DNA of 45,510 nt from the NCBI GenBank assembly GCA_024276425.1, contig JAJRXF010000153.1, positions 1 to 45,510 of the forward strand, in the 5' to 3' direction. Shown one piece after another: positions 23,613-32,216 of this stretch. Below the pieces are notes generated by a model that worked only from the letters and a program-made list of their open reading frames with translations, searched no databases and was not told the origin of the DNA. Numbering within the stretch: position 1 is the first letter of the stretch; each line of letters opens with the position of its first letter. Origin of the DNA: Actinomycetes bacterium (GTDB lineage Bacteria; Actinomycetota; Acidimicrobiia; Acidimicrobiales; SZUA-35). The translations under genes and the position numbers were made by a program.

Positions 23613-24893
23613 ATGAGCCAACCTAAGCCCAGACACTCCCACCAACTGGCTGCACTCTCCTTCCTGGTGGTCACCCTGGTGGCCGCCAGTTGTGGCGGCG
23701 GAGCAAGTGCGCCTAGCGAATCGATCATCGAGCCATCAGCCGACATCGAGCGCGCCCCCGTTCTAGCCGGGGCCAAGGTTGAGGATCTGGCAGCCGGGTT
23801 CACCGATGCAGGCTTTGACTTGCTGCGCACCCAACCAGCCGACACCAACCTCATCTTCAGTCCTCTTAGCATCGGACACGCCCTACTCATGGCTCGGGCG
23901 GCGGCCGATGATTCAACCGGTGACGCCATCGACTCTGCCTTTGGCCTTCCAACTGGAAACGAGGCCCACGAAGCCTGGAACGCTCTGGACACCGCCATGT
24001 CCGATTCGAACTCGAGCCAAACCGCCCTGGACGGCAGCGAAACCCCCGTGGTGACCATCTCGGATCGCCTATGGCCCTCAACCGAAGCCAACCCCAGTCA
24101 GGAATGGATTGATTTGTTGGCCACCTACCATGGCGTTGACGTCGAGACCATCGATGTTCGTGACCCCGAGGGCTCCCGGAAACGAATCAACTCCTGGATC
24201 TCGGATCAGACCAACGCCCTCATTCCCGAACTCGTCCCCCCAGGGTTCATTAGAGAGAACACGGTGCTGGTGCTGACCGACACCATCTACTTTAAGGCCG
24301 ATTGGCAAAACGTCTTTGGTAAATACGGACCAGAAACTGGGCCCTTCACCCGACTCGATGGCTCAAGTGTCGATCTCAGCTACCTGGTTGACCTTGAGCA
24401 ATCTGGCATTCGTGGCGTTGGCGATGGCTACTCCGGGGCGGAGATTCCCTACCTCGGTAACGACTACACCATGCTCCTCATCATCCCCGAAGAGGGACGT
24501 TTCGACGAGGTCCGCCAGCGCCTGTCACAGGGTCTCTTAGACGAGATCGACAACACCTTCTCCACCGGGCCTTACGAGCTACGGATGCCCAAATGGGAAA
24601 CCACCAGCGCCATCGATCTGCTTGGCTGGTTGACCGGTCTGGGTATTGCCCCCGGGGCCTACCCGGCTATTGGGCCAGACGTTTTCTTGGCCGGGGCTGT
24701 TCACGGGGCCGATGTCACTGTCGATGAGAACGGAACAGTTGCCGCGGCAGCCACCGCGCTTGGCTTCAATGAATCTGGGCCACCCGAACCCGAGTTGGTA
24801 ATCGCGGCCGAGCGGCCCTTCTTCTATGTGGTACGCCACGTCGATAGCGGTGCTGTACTGTTTGCGGGCCAAGTCATCGACCCGACCAACTAG
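23613..24893 (+). CDS. serpin-family protease inhibitor, lipoprotein
   Basis: A 426-residue secreted serpin. The signal peptide (LAALSFLVVTLVAASC) ends in a lipobox with Cys near residue 28. The serpin fold starts near GFDLLRTQPADTNLIFSPLS (helices A and B with the NxxxSPxS motif). VLVLTDTIYFKADWQNVF is the conserved breach/shutter strand, and AVHGADVTVDENGTVAAAA is strand 5A and the hinge. The hinge has small residues (GTVAAAATA) as required for insertion, so an inhibitory mechanism is likely. The reactive bond would lie around LGFNESG, which gives no basic P1 residue and points away from trypsin-like targets. The end, RPFFYVVRHVDSGAVLFAGQ, is canonical. It stands alone on the plus strand. 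Confidence 0.92.
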   Translation: MSQPKPRHSHQLAALSFLVVTLVAASCGGGASAPSESIIEPSADIERAPVLAGAKVEDLAAGFTDAGFDLLRTQPADTNLIFSPLSIGHALLMARAAADDSTGDAIDSAFGLPTGNEAHEAWNALDTAMSDSNSSQTALDGSETPVVTISDRLWPSTEANPSQEWIDLLATYHGVDVETIDVRDPEGSRKRINSWISDQTNALIPELVPPGFIRENTVLVLTDTIYFKADWQNVFGKYGPETGPFTRLDGSSVDLSYLVDLEQSGIRGVGDGYSGAEIPYLGNDYTMLLIIPEEGRFDEVRQRLSQGLLDEIDNTFSTGPYELRMPKWETTSAIDLLGWLTGLGIAPGAYPAIGPDVFLAGAVHGADVTVDENGTVAAAATALGFNESGPPEPELVIAAERPFFYVVRHVDSGAVLFAGQVIDPTN

Positions 24894-24913
24894 TTGTCGT
24901 TCCAACGAACTCG

Positions 24914-25219
24914 TTACTCGTCGATGTCCAACTCCTGGTACACCGACGTGTTCGAAACAGTGAACGGGAAGTCTGACTCATAGCGCCGACGGCGAGCCTC
25001 ACGGACCACATCAGACTGCATGACCTTTGCCCAGGCCTTACCGCTCTTGAACTCGATGACGAGAATCGCTTCGCTCGTATCACCGGCCATGGCAACAAGC
25101 AGCCGAGCCTTCGCCCCCGTCTTTTCGATCGCCGCAACCATGCGAGCCACTTCTGCTCTGGCCTCTGCCAGCCGCCCAGGCTTAACGTTCATCGCCACCG
25201 TGTGAATGAATGCACTCAT
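24914..25219 (-). CDS. small dimeric αβ-barrel (ABM/NIPSNAP-like) protein
   Basis: A 101-residue cytoplasmic protein. It begins with a β-strand (SAFIHTVAMNVKPGRLAEA) and a helix, then AKARLLVAMAGDTSEAILVI and a helix with WAKVMQSDVVREARRRR. This ββα-type order with a first strand ending in 'v.pGr.aea' fits the ferredoxin-like dimeric αβ-barrel superfamily, including antibiotic-biosynthesis monooxygenase-like and NIPSNAP-like proteins. No catalytic residue is evident. It converges on the serpin gene (20-bp gap) and is divergent from the mftD-like gene with a 235-bp gap in which I see no further gene. A role beside the flavoenzyme is only possible, not shown. Confidence 0.65.
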   Translation of the reverse strand: MSAFIHTVAMNVKPGRLAEARAEVARMVAAIEKTGAKARLLVAMAGDTSEAILVIEFKSGKAWAKVMQSDVVREARRRRYESDFPFTVSNTSVYQELDIDE

Positions 25220-25454
25220 AATTAGCTCCTGTGAATCAAAGCGGAGCGCCGCACGCTCCCCTAGCCGTGCCCCTGCCCGACTGGGTTCGACGCTAGAGAA
25301 CCGGATCTGAGGTGACTAGGGCCAGATGTCACCGAGGATCAACTACTCCCAACAGGCCAGCGGCGTGAATTACGCAGTACCGGCACCAAACCCAAGCTTG
25401 ATTGGGAACCCTGGAGGAGTTAATACTGTCGCCCCGGCAGAGAAAGGTTGACTC

Positions 25455-26633
25455 ATGCCCAACCCCTGGTTTGAAACGGTCGCAGAGGCCCATCGACGCG
25501 CCAAGAAGCGGCTGCCATCCTCGGTGTATGGAGCCATTGTTGGCGGCGCCCAAGAGGGCCTGACCCTGGCCGACAACAAGAAGGCCTTCGGGGAGCTTGG
25601 ATTCGCCCCGAAAGTCGCTGATCTCTACGCCGATCGAGCCCAGGCGACATCCATCATGGGCCAACCGATCTCGCTTCCAGTTTTGATCTCCCCCACCGGC
25701 ATCCAAGGCGTCAACCCCGATGGCGAGGTCGCAGTCGCTCGCGCCTCGGCCAACCGCGGCACTGTGATGAGTCTCAGCTCCTTTGCCAGCCGAACGGTAG
25801 AGGACGTCGTCGATGCTAACCCACAGACCTTCATGCAGTTGTACTGGTGCGGATCTCGGGAAAACATGGTCACCCGAATGGAGCGAGCCAAGGCCGCCGG
25901 TGTTGGGGGCGCCATTTTGACCCTGGACTGGTCGTTCTCCGACGGTCGGGACTGGGGCAGTCCGGTTATCCCAGAGAAGGTCGACTTCAAGACGATTTTG
26001 AAGCACGGCCCAGACGCGTTGCGCCACCCACGTTGGCTCTTGGAATTCTTGAAAGTCAAACAGATCCCGGATCTCACGACACCGAACATGGCGCTTCCTG
26101 GGCAGGATCCGCCGACTTTCTTCGGCGCGTACTGGGAGTGGATGCAAACTCCACCCCCAAGTTGGGATGACGTTGCTTGGCTCGTAGCGGAGTGGGACGG
26201 TCCAATCATGTTGAAGGGGATAATCCGCATCGACGACGCCAAACGAGCCGTCGCCGCTGGAGTGACAGCCATCTCGGTCTCAAACCATGGTGGCAACAAC
26301 CTGGATTGCACCCCAGCCAGTATCCGGGCATTGGGGCCGATCGCTGATGCAGTCGGTGGTGAGATCGAAGTGGTCCTCGATGGCGGTATTCGTCGAGGCA
26401 GCGACGTGGTGAAGGCGCTGGCCTTCGGTGCCCGGGCAGTGATGATTGGACGGGCCGGTCTTTGGGGGTTGGCGGCAAATGGGCAGGCCGGGGTTGAGAA
26501 CGTCTTGGATCTTCTGCGTAGCGAGATCGACTCGGCATTGCTCGGATTGGGTAAGGCATCGATCCACGAACTCGGCCGGCCGGACATCGTGATTCCAACG
26601 GGCTTCGAGCTGGCTCTAGGCCGACCCGAATAA
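25455..26633 (+). CDS. mftD: FMN-dependent α-hydroxy-acid dehydrogenase family, MftD-like
   Basis: A 392-residue TIM-barrel flavoprotein. NPWFETVAEAHRRAKKRLPS at the start, TLDWSFSDGRDWGSP, TFFGAYWEWMQTP and SNHGGNNLDCTPASIRAL near residue 280 are the marks of MftD (pre-mycofactocin synthase) rather than of lactate dehydrogenase, where the motif is SNHGGRQLD. The catalytic His is in SNHGG, and the FMN phosphate site is GGIRRGSDVVKALAFGA. MftD oxidatively deaminates the AHDP intermediate to make the redox cofactor pre-mycofactocin. The other mft genes (mftA, B, C, E, F) are not in the window, so it is an orphan here. AAAGG lies upstream of the ATG. A hydroxy-acid dehydrogenase with other substrates is the alternative. 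Confidence 0.88.
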   Translation: MPNPWFETVAEAHRRAKKRLPSSVYGAIVGGAQEGLTLADNKKAFGELGFAPKVADLYADRAQATSIMGQPISLPVLISPTGIQGVNPDGEVAVARASANRGTVMSLSSFASRTVEDVVDANPQTFMQLYWCGSRENMVTRMERAKAAGVGGAILTLDWSFSDGRDWGSPVIPEKVDFKTILKHGPDALRHPRWLLEFLKVKQIPDLTTPNMALPGQDPPTFFGAYWEWMQTPPPSWDDVAWLVAEWDGPIMLKGIIRIDDAKRAVAAGVTAISVSNHGGNNLDCTPASIRALGPIADAVGGEIEVVLDGGIRRGSDVVKALAFGARAVMIGRAGLWGLAANGQAGVENVLDLLRSEIDSALLGLGKASIHELGRPDIVIPTGFELALGRPE

Positions 26634-26642
26634 CAACACAAG

Positions 26643-26707
26643 TTCTGGGTCTAGCGCGTGCCTCTGGGTCCAACCGGCGTTCTGGGTCTAGCGGGTGCCT
26701 CTGGGTC
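26643..26707. repeat. 37-bp tandem duplication
   Basis: TTCTGGGTCTAGCGCGTGCC at 26643 recurs with one change (GCGGG for GCGCG) at 26680. The period is 37 bp, with the second copy breaking off after about 28 bp. CTCTGGGTC occurs within each unit as a sub-repeat. It lies between mftD and the palindrome at 26750. No gene is seen between 26634 and 26847. Confidence 0.6.
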
Positions 26708-26749
26708 TGCTGGTCATCTGGTTGCTGCCCAGTGCCACAGGTGCTTCCC

Positions 26750-26789
26750 TGTCGCGTTTTCGACCCACAAATGGGTCGAAAACGCGACA
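26750..26789. repeat. 40-bp palindromic repeat, copy 2 (perfect)
   Basis: The arms TGTCGCGTTTTCGACCCA (26750-26767) and TGGGTCGAAAACGCGACA (26772-26789) are exact inverses around CAAA. It is followed by ACTGAGCTGGCGT, similar to the flank of the copy at 23480-23519. It is 116 bp after mftD. Being perfect it could also act as a transcription-stopping or mRNA-protecting hairpin. Confidence 0.8.
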
Positions 26790-26847
26790 CTGAGCTGGCG
26801 TGAGCCTTGACCTTCTCCTATGGGGCAAGGTTTATTCTTGGCCCACG

Positions 26848-27444
26848 ATGAGAAATGGCAAGCCAGCAGACCCCATCCAACAACCAGACGGCCAACCGGA
26901 CGACGTAGTGAGCAGTTGTTGCAGTATTGATCCCGAAGCCAACAGCCACCTATGTCCCCAATGTGGAACTGTTGGCCCCATTGTTGGCTGGAAGCCGGTT
27001 CAGCCCCATCGCAAGACGGTCACCCAAGGCGATTGGCAGTTCTGCCCAACCCATGATTGCCCGGTCGTCTACTACAACCGGCCCATCGGGAGCGAGAACC
27101 CTGACTCCCGCAGCGACACCGAAGTGGGCGACACCAAACTAGGCGATACCGAAGTGGGCGACACCGGCCGACAGTTCGCCCTCGTGACCGAAGCCGAACT
27201 GCGAACCCAGGTGGCGAACAAGGGTTTAGATCGGCCAACACCAGTGTGTTTCTGCTTCTCCCACACCACCGAAGATCTCGCGGCTGATCTTGCCGCCAAC
27301 CATGGAACCAGCACCATCAAAGCCGCAATCAAGATCGCAGTGGCGGAGGGATTCTGCGCCTGTGAGCACCTCAACCCCAGCGGCCAGTGCTGCCTGGCCG
27401 ATATTCACCGGGCTCTTGTCACCCTCAAAACCCCAGCGGCGTGA
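26848..27444 (+). CDS. CopZ-type Zn/[2Fe-2S] protein without an HMA domain
   Basis: A 198-residue cytoplasmic protein. The N-terminal half has SSCCSIDPEANSHLCPQCG and, after a gap, FCPTHDCPVVYYNRP, the zinc-binding pattern of the N-terminal domain of Archaeoglobus-type CopZ copper chaperones. The C-terminal half has TPVCFCFSHTTEDL and later GFCACEHLNPSGQCC, the [2Fe-2S]-binding 'CxC…C…C' part of the same domain. The Atx1-like (HMA) copper-binding domain that usually follows in CopZ is absent. Between the halves are four near-copies of GDTEV/GDTKL (about residues 90-110). ATG 26848 is chosen because it begins the hydrophilic N-terminus; a GTG at 26800 is possible. A role in copper reduction and delivery, or in sensing, is inferred. 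Confidence 0.75.
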   Translation: MRNGKPADPIQQPDGQPDDVVSSCCSIDPEANSHLCPQCGTVGPIVGWKPVQPHRKTVTQGDWQFCPTHDCPVVYYNRPIGSENPDSRSDTEVGDTKLGDTEVGDTGRQFALVTEAELRTQVANKGLDRPTPVCFCFSHTTEDLAADLAANHGTSTIKAAIKIAVAEGFCACEHLNPSGQCCLADIHRALVTLKTPAA

Positions 27445-27571
27445 GCCAACCGACCAAGCTCAAACCTCGACGGGGCCAATTCGATGCTATTTCCATGCGG
27501 ATTCGATGCGGATTCGGCTGCACGGACTTGAACTAGAGGCACCCATATGACCCGAACGATAGACAACAAGA

Positions 27572-28339
27572 ATGGATTTGCAATGGCTCTCTGACCCGGC
27601 CGCCTGGAGCGCTCTGGCTGCTCTCATCACCCTAGAGATCGTTCTCGGAGTCGACAATGTTGTCTTCATTTCAGTCCTGGCTGCCAAACTGCCAGAACAC
27701 GAACAGGACAAAGCCCGCCGAACTGGCATTATTGCTGCTGGCGGAATGCGAATCCTGTTACTATTTGCTATTGGCTGGATCGTCACGCTCAAAGCCGAAC
27801 TCTTCACCGTCTTTGGACAAGGATTCAGCGGCAAGGAACTGATCTTGCTCGCCGGTGGAGTGTTCCTCATCTACAAGGCCACATCTGAAATCCACCACAA
27901 GTTGGAGGGTGAACAAGGCGTCGGAACCGAGAAAGAAGCCGTTACCTTTGCCGCCGTTATTGGGCAGGTCATGATTCTCGACTTGGTGTTCTCCGTTGAC
28001 TCGGTGATCACCGCCGTTGGCATGACTCAATATGTTGCGGTCATGGTTATCGCGGTGATGACGTCGATCGCGGTCATGTTGTTCGCTTCGGCGACCATCT
28101 ATCGATTTGTGAATGACCATCCATCGGTAAAAATGCTAGCACTTGCCTTCCTCCTGCTCATCGGAATGATGTTGATCGCCGAGGGCATGGGGCAGAAAGT
28201 TCCGAAAGGCTACATGTATGCGGCCATGAGCTTTTCGGTGCTCGTTGAGGCACTAAACCTTAAATCTAACCGCAAGAAGAAAATTGAGCCGGTTCACCTA
28301 CACCAAAAAATAGAACCAGAATCAGACCTTGTTGGGTAA
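27572..28339 (+). CDS. TerC-family integral membrane protein
   Basis: A 255-residue protein with about seven membrane segments. The two family signatures are clear: [20 protein letters not shown] near residue 18 and [20 protein letters not shown] near residue 130, each with the conserved acidic residues in the membrane that are thought to bind a metal ion. TerC/Alx/YceF-type proteins include manganese exporters and tellurite-resistance components. The C-terminus is a basic cytoplasmic tail. The last 18 bp overlap the convergent aldolase gene. Upstream (27495-27516) an 11-bp unit ATGCGGATTCG occurs twice in tandem. I see no yybP-ykoY riboswitch-like structure, but that needs a covariance search. 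Confidence 0.88.
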   Translation: MDLQWLSDPAAWSALAALITLEIVLGVDNVVFISVLAAKLPEHEQDKARRTGIIAAGGMRILLLFAIGWIVTLKAELFTVFGQGFSGKELILLAGGVFLIYKATSEIHHKLEGEQGVGTEKEAVTFAAVIGQVMILDLVFSVDSVITAVGMTQYVAVMVIAVMTSIAVMLFASATIYRFVNDHPSVKMLALAFLLLIGMMLIAEGMGQKVPKGYMYAAMSFSVLVEALNLKSNRKKKIEPVHLHQKIEPESDLVG

Positions 28340-29362
28340 AACCTTTTGGCCAGCAAGGGTGGCGGCAATCTGGATGATCTGATCTTCCTGACCACCGACC
28401 AATCCGCGGTGCCCACACTCCATCAAGATGTCGGCGCCTGAGACCTCATAACGTTCCGCCGCTCGGTAAGCATGCTTTAGAAAGCTTGAGTACACCCCCG
28501 CATACCCCATCACCAAAGCCAAGCGGTCCAGGACACACTCATCGTCCATAATCGGCCGAACAACATCTTGGGCCGCGTCCATCATCTTGATCACATCGAG
28601 GCCGGTCTTCATTCCCAGACGGTCGGCCACTGCGGCGAAAGCTTCCAGCGACGTGTTGCCCGCCCCAGCCCCAAAGCGACGGGTGGATCCATCGATCTGA
28701 ACCGCTCCGGCCCGGATAGCCAGAATTGTGTTGGCCAAGGACAGCGACAGGTTCTCGTGCCCATGAAAACCAACCTGGGCATCGCCCCCGAGCTCAGTAA
28801 CCAGAGCACCCACTCGCTCGGTGACGTCATCAAGAATCATGGCACCGGCCGAGTCGACAACATAGACGCATTGGCAGCCAGCGTCGGCCATGATTCTGGC
28901 CTGCTTAGCTAGTGCCTCCGGTCTCGTGGTGTGAGCCATCATCAAGAAGCCGACCGTCTCCATCTCCATCTTGCGGGCAAGCTCGAAATGTTGGATGGAA
29001 ATGTCGGCCTCAGTGCAGTGGGTGGCGACGCGAATCACCGAGACTCCAAGATCATGGGCTTCCTGAATGTCCTCCTTGATGCCCAGACCTGGCAGCATGA
29101 GGGCCGCGATCTTGGCTCGCTTTGCCTCATCCACTGCGGCCTTCATCAAAACTTTTTCGTCAACGAGCGACCGGCCGTAGTTGTAAGAGGACCCTCCCAA
29201 ACCGTCACCATGGGTGACCTCGATCACTGGCATTCCCGCCTCGTCCAACGCTCGAACGATTGATCGGACATCAGATTCGGTGAACTGGTGTCTCTTGGCG
29301 TGGGATCCATCACGCAGGCTCGTGTCGGTTACTCGAACATCAAGAACATCAGAAAACGGCAT
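28322..29362 (-). CDS. dmpG: 4-hydroxy-2-oxovalerate aldolase
   Basis: A 346-residue TIM-barrel aldolase. [19 protein letters not shown] near the N-terminus is the signature with catalytic Arg-Asp and base His. [14 protein letters not shown] near residue 200 supplies the divalent-metal ligands (HxH), and the C-terminal helices bind the dehydrogenase partner. It splits 4-hydroxy-2-oxopentanoate into pyruvate and acetaldehyde, and acetaldehyde is channelled to DmpF. The start overlaps the last base of the dehydrogenase gene, as expected for a channelling pair. This is the last gene of the phenol operon and overlaps the convergent TerC gene by 18 bp. Confidence 0.95.
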   Translation of the reverse strand: MPFSDVLDVRVTDTSLRDGSHAKRHQFTESDVRSIVRALDEAGMPVIEVTHGDGLGGSSYNYGRSLVDEKVLMKAAVDEAKRAKIAALMLPGLGIKEDIQEAHDLGVSVIRVATHCTEADISIQHFELARKMEMETVGFLMMAHTTRPEALAKQARIMADAGCQCVYVVDSAGAMILDDVTERVGALVTELGGDAQVGFHGHENLSLSLANTILAIRAGAVQIDGSTRRFGAGAGNTSLEAFAAVADRLGMKTGLDVIKMMDAAQDVVRPIMDDECVLDRLALVMGYAGVYSSFLKHAYRAAERYEVSGADILMECGHRGLVGGQEDQIIQIAATLAGQKVLPNKV

Positions 29363-30273
29363 TATTGGTCCTTCTTTCCGACCTGGACTGACGAATCGAT
29401 CTGGTGAGCAATCTCGTTGCCGACCTTGGTGGCGGCCGCAGTCATTATGTCAAGATTGCCGGCATAAGGCGGCAGGAAGTCGCCTGCCCCCTCAACTTCC
29501 AAGAACACCGCAACGCGGCCGCTCTTGTCAGAACCGAACGGAAGGTCAAACTGGGGCTCGGCTACCATGCGGTAGCCGGGAACGTAGCTGGCGACCTCGG
29601 CCACAACGTCTCGGATCGACTGCTCGATTTTGTCGGTGTCAGCATCAAGGGGGATCTGACAATAGACCGTGTCCCTCATCAGCAGCGGTGGTTCGGCCGG
29701 GTTCAGGATGATGATGGCCTTTCCCACCGCCGCGCCACCAATGACTTCAATGGCCTTGGAGGTTGTGTTGGTGAACTCATCAATGTTGGCCCTAGTTCCC
29801 GGTCCAGCCGAGGCCGAAGAAATGGAGGCCACAATCTCGGCGTAGTCAACTGGCACTACTCGAGAAACTGCGTGAACGATCGGAATGGTTGCCTGGCCTC
29901 CACAGGTCACCATGTTCACGTTCATCTCGCCAATATGTTCGGTCAGGTTGGCGGGCGGAACAACGTAAGGACCTCGGGCTGCCGGTGTCAGATCGACGGC
30001 TCGTATTCCGGCCTCTCGATATCGAGGGGCATTTCGGACATGCACATAGGCCGAGGTTGCCTCAAAGATAATGTCGGGAAGTTCTGACTGACTCATGAGC
30101 CAGTCAATCCCCTCGGGTGAAGCCTCGAGTCCTTCGCCCGCGGCCCGCTTCAACCCTTCGGACTCGGGATCGATCCCGATCATCCATCGGGGTTCGATGC
30201 TTGGCGATCGCATAAGTTTGTACATCAGGTCGGTGCCAATGTTGCCGGACCCAACAATTGCTGCTGTTGCCAC
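29362..30273 (-). CDS. dmpF: acetaldehyde dehydrogenase (acylating)
   Basis: A 303-residue NAD- and CoA-dependent enzyme. The Rossmann start is [18 protein letters not shown], and the catalytic Cys lies in [19 protein letters not shown] near residue 125. It converts acetaldehyde from the aldolase to acetyl-CoA, the end product of the pathway. The gene overlaps its tautomerase and aldolase neighbours by one base each. The length and motifs match DmpF/BphJ, and no feature suggests loss of function. Confidence 0.95.
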   Translation of the reverse strand: MATAAIVGSGNIGTDLMYKLMRSPSIEPRWMIGIDPESEGLKRAAGEGLEASPEGIDWLMSQSELPDIIFEATSAYVHVRNAPRYREAGIRAVDLTPAARGPYVVPPANLTEHIGEMNVNMVTCGGQATIPIVHAVSRVVPVDYAEIVASISSASAGPGTRANIDEFTNTTSKAIEVIGGAAVGKAIIILNPAEPPLLMRDTVYCQIPLDADTDKIEQSIRDVVAEVASYVPGYRMVAEPQFDLPFGSDKSGRVAVFLEVEGAGDFLPPYAGNLDIMTAAATKVGNEIAHQIDSSVQVGKKDQ

Positions 30274-30494
30274 TACTCTGCCTCCTTCAGTTCTTGAGCA
30301 AGTCGGGCTTGTTTGTCGGTCAATAGTTCGCCTGCAGCCATAAAGTCGTCACTAGAGAACTCACTGATCCATACTCGGACCGAGTCTCTCGGAGCACCAA
30401 TGTGTTGTTCCATAGCATCGGTGATGGCGTTCATCAGCGCCGTCTTCTGCTGTCGAGTTCGGCCAGCGGCCATGTGAACATTTACCAAAGGCAT
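30273..30494 (-). CDS. dmpI: 4-oxalocrotonate tautomerase-family protein
   Basis: A 73-residue protein starting Met-Pro, so that Pro becomes the N-terminal catalytic base after Met removal. [20 protein letters not shown] and the following helix, then [10 protein letters not shown], fit the β-α-β 4-oxalocrotonate tautomerase fold. It would isomerise 2-hydroxymuconate to the oxo form, which the decarboxylase uses. It is slightly longer than the classical 62-residue XylH. It sits directly between the decarboxylase (27-bp gap) and the dehydrogenase. Confidence 0.9.
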   Translation of the reverse strand: MPLVNVHMAAGRTRQQKTALMNAITDAMEQHIGAPRDSVRVWISEFSSDDFMAAGELLTDKQARLAQELKEAE

Positions 30495-30521
30495 GGTTAC
30501 TACTACTTTCTCAGGATCGTG

Positions 30522-31307
30522 TTATGCCTGGGCCGAGAAGCCGACAGAACCGAGGTCCTCAACCACGATCCGGTACGAAGACCCGGCCTGGAGCGGAATA
30601 GCCGCGGTTGCCCCGCCTGCCAGGACAATCCAGCCTTCCTGCAACACCAGACCAGCCTCGCCAACCATTCGGCTGGCCTCCACTAGCGACCGAACCGGAT
30701 CACCCAAAATGGCAGCACTTGAACCGATCTGAGCCGGACGACCGTCTTCTTCCAGCACCATGCCGAGGTTCTGGATCGAAGTAGACCGGTCATTCCACTT
30801 GCCGACCACAAACCCCGACGAGGAAGAGTTGTCGGCCACCACATCGGGTAAAGCAAAGGAGAAGTTCTCAAAGCGAGAGTCAATAATCTCCCCAGCCGCA
30901 GCGACCCCGGCCACCGCGGCCAACGCTTCGGCTCCGGAAACTTTGCCAGACAAGGGAGCCCCCATCAGGAATGCGATCTCGGGCTCCAGCCGAGGATGCA
31001 CATACCGTGACAGAGCGACCTCAGCGCCATCCACGACTCGCATGGCGTCGCTGAGACGGCCCCAGATCACTTCATCCACCCCAACCTGGATCATTTTGGC
31101 CCGCGATGTCAGCCCCATCTTGATACCAACCATGCGCTCGCCTCGCGCCATCCTGCGAGCGAAGGACTGGGCCTGGATGGCATAAGCGTCCTCAACGCCT
31201 AGGGGTTGAGAATGGGTAAATTGGGGAATTGCGGTTGCCGTACGGGCCGCCTCGTCGGCAATGGCTGCGAGTTCCGACAGGGAACTGGGAGCTTGCGATT
31301 CTGTCAT
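30522..31307 (-). CDS. dmpH: 4-oxalocrotonate decarboxylase
   Basis: A 261-residue protein of the fumarylacetoacetate-hydrolase-like hydratase/decarboxylase family. The metal-binding acidic motif is YVHPRLEPEIAFLMG at about residue 105, and GIKMGLTSRAKMIQVGVDEV gives the earlier substrate loop. It removes CO2 from 2-oxo-hex-4-ene-dioate to give 2-hydroxypenta-2,4-dienoate and is known to form a complex with the hydratase (DmpE). The assignment as decarboxylase rather than hydratase rests on it being one of two paralogues and on its place next to the tautomerase. The two could be exchanged. Confidence 0.87.
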   Translation of the reverse strand: MTESQAPSSLSELAAIADEAARTATAIPQFTHSQPLGVEDAYAIQAQSFARRMARGERMVGIKMGLTSRAKMIQVGVDEVIWGRLSDAMRVVDGAEVALSRYVHPRLEPEIAFLMGAPLSGKVSGAEALAAVAGVAAAGEIIDSRFENFSFALPDVVADNSSSSGFVVGKWNDRSTSIQNLGMVLEEDGRPAQIGSSAAILGDPVRSLVEASRMVGEAGLVLQEGWIVLAGGATAAIPLQAGSSYRIVVEDLGSVGFSAQA

Positions 31308-31379
31308 ATCAGTGTCCGTTTCGGTTTCTCGGGCTTGTGGTCGTGGGTCTGGTCGTTCTCGGCTTTGTCGCTAGAGGAG

Positions 31380-32180
31380 TCACTGGCCGAATGCCGCAGT
31401 AACCGACCCAAGGCCAGAGATACGGGCTTCGATCACGTCTCCCGGCTCCACGGCTACCATCGGGCCAAGTGCCCCAGACAAGATTGTGTCGCCAGCCTGA
31501 ACAGGGCGACCAGCCCGGGCCATGGTCCTGGCAAGCCAGGTCGCGGCACTAACTGGGCTACCAAGGCAAGCCCGTCCGGCGCCAGTCGAAATGGGTTCCC
31601 CCCGTCGTTCCATCACCATGCCAGCAGACAATAGATCTACCTCAGACAACTTGGCTGGCTGGGAACCCAACACAAACAGTCCGGATGAAGCGTTGTCGGC
31701 CACCGTGTCTAGGAAACTGATATTCCACTGTGCGACCCGCGAATCAACAATCTCCAAAGCAGCAACAACAAACTCTGTGGCCCGCATCATCTCCGCGGTG
31801 GTGGTGTCGGGATGGGGAAGGTCCGAACCCAACACAAAGGCGATCTCGGCCTCAGCTTTTGGTTGCATGAGTCGGCCGACTTCAATCTCGGCCGCCTCGT
31901 CAACCGACATGTCAGCAAACAACATGCCGTAGTCCGGCTGGTTGACCCCAAGCTGTTTCTGGACAGCGGTTGAGGTGAGGCCAATCTTGCGGCCGACCAA
32001 TCGACGTCCCTCGTCAAGCCACCGTTGGGTATTCAGTTCCTGAGCCTGGTAGGCGGCCTCGGGCCCACCAGCTTCAAGAAGGTCCTTCACCGGCTGGCAC
32101 GGATTGCCAGATTGGTGGGCTTCATAGAGAAGCTCGGCCACCTTGGATACATCTTTGGAGGGTTGTACGGGTGCGGACAC
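31380..32180 (-). CDS. dmpE: 2-hydroxypenta-2,4-dienoate hydratase
   Basis: A 266-residue paralogue of the decarboxylase with the metal motif LMQPKAEAEIAFVLG near residue 110 and the substrate loop GRKIGLTSTAVQKQLGVNQP near residue 63. It adds water to 2-hydroxypenta-2,4-dienoate to give 4-hydroxy-2-oxopentanoate for the aldolase. The order is semialdehyde dehydrogenase, hydratase, decarboxylase. Pseudomonad operons place the aldolase and dehydrogenase between these, so the order here is rearranged. The gaps on each side (about 36 and 72 bp) are longer than in the rest of the operon and show no terminator. Confidence 0.87.
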   Translation of the reverse strand: MSAPVQPSKDVSKVAELLYEAHQSGNPCQPVKDLLEAGGPEAAYQAQELNTQRWLDEGRRLVGRKIGLTSTAVQKQLGVNQPDYGMLFADMSVDEAAEIEVGRLMQPKAEAEIAFVLGSDLPHPDTTTAEMMRATEFVVAALEIVDSRVAQWNISFLDTVADNASSGLFVLGSQPAKLSEVDLLSAGMVMERRGEPISTGAGRACLGSPVSAATWLARTMARAGRPVQAGDTILSGALGPMVAVEPGDVIEARISGLGSVTAAFGQ

Positions 32181-32216
32181 GATGATTCCTGTTTCGGTTG
32201 GGTGTCTGGGTCTGAT

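Noticed and set aside
27445-27571. Manganese (yybP-ykoY) riboswitch before the TerC-family gene
   Set aside because: The 127-bp leader shows only a tandem 11-bp repeat and no recognisable riboswitch core by eye.
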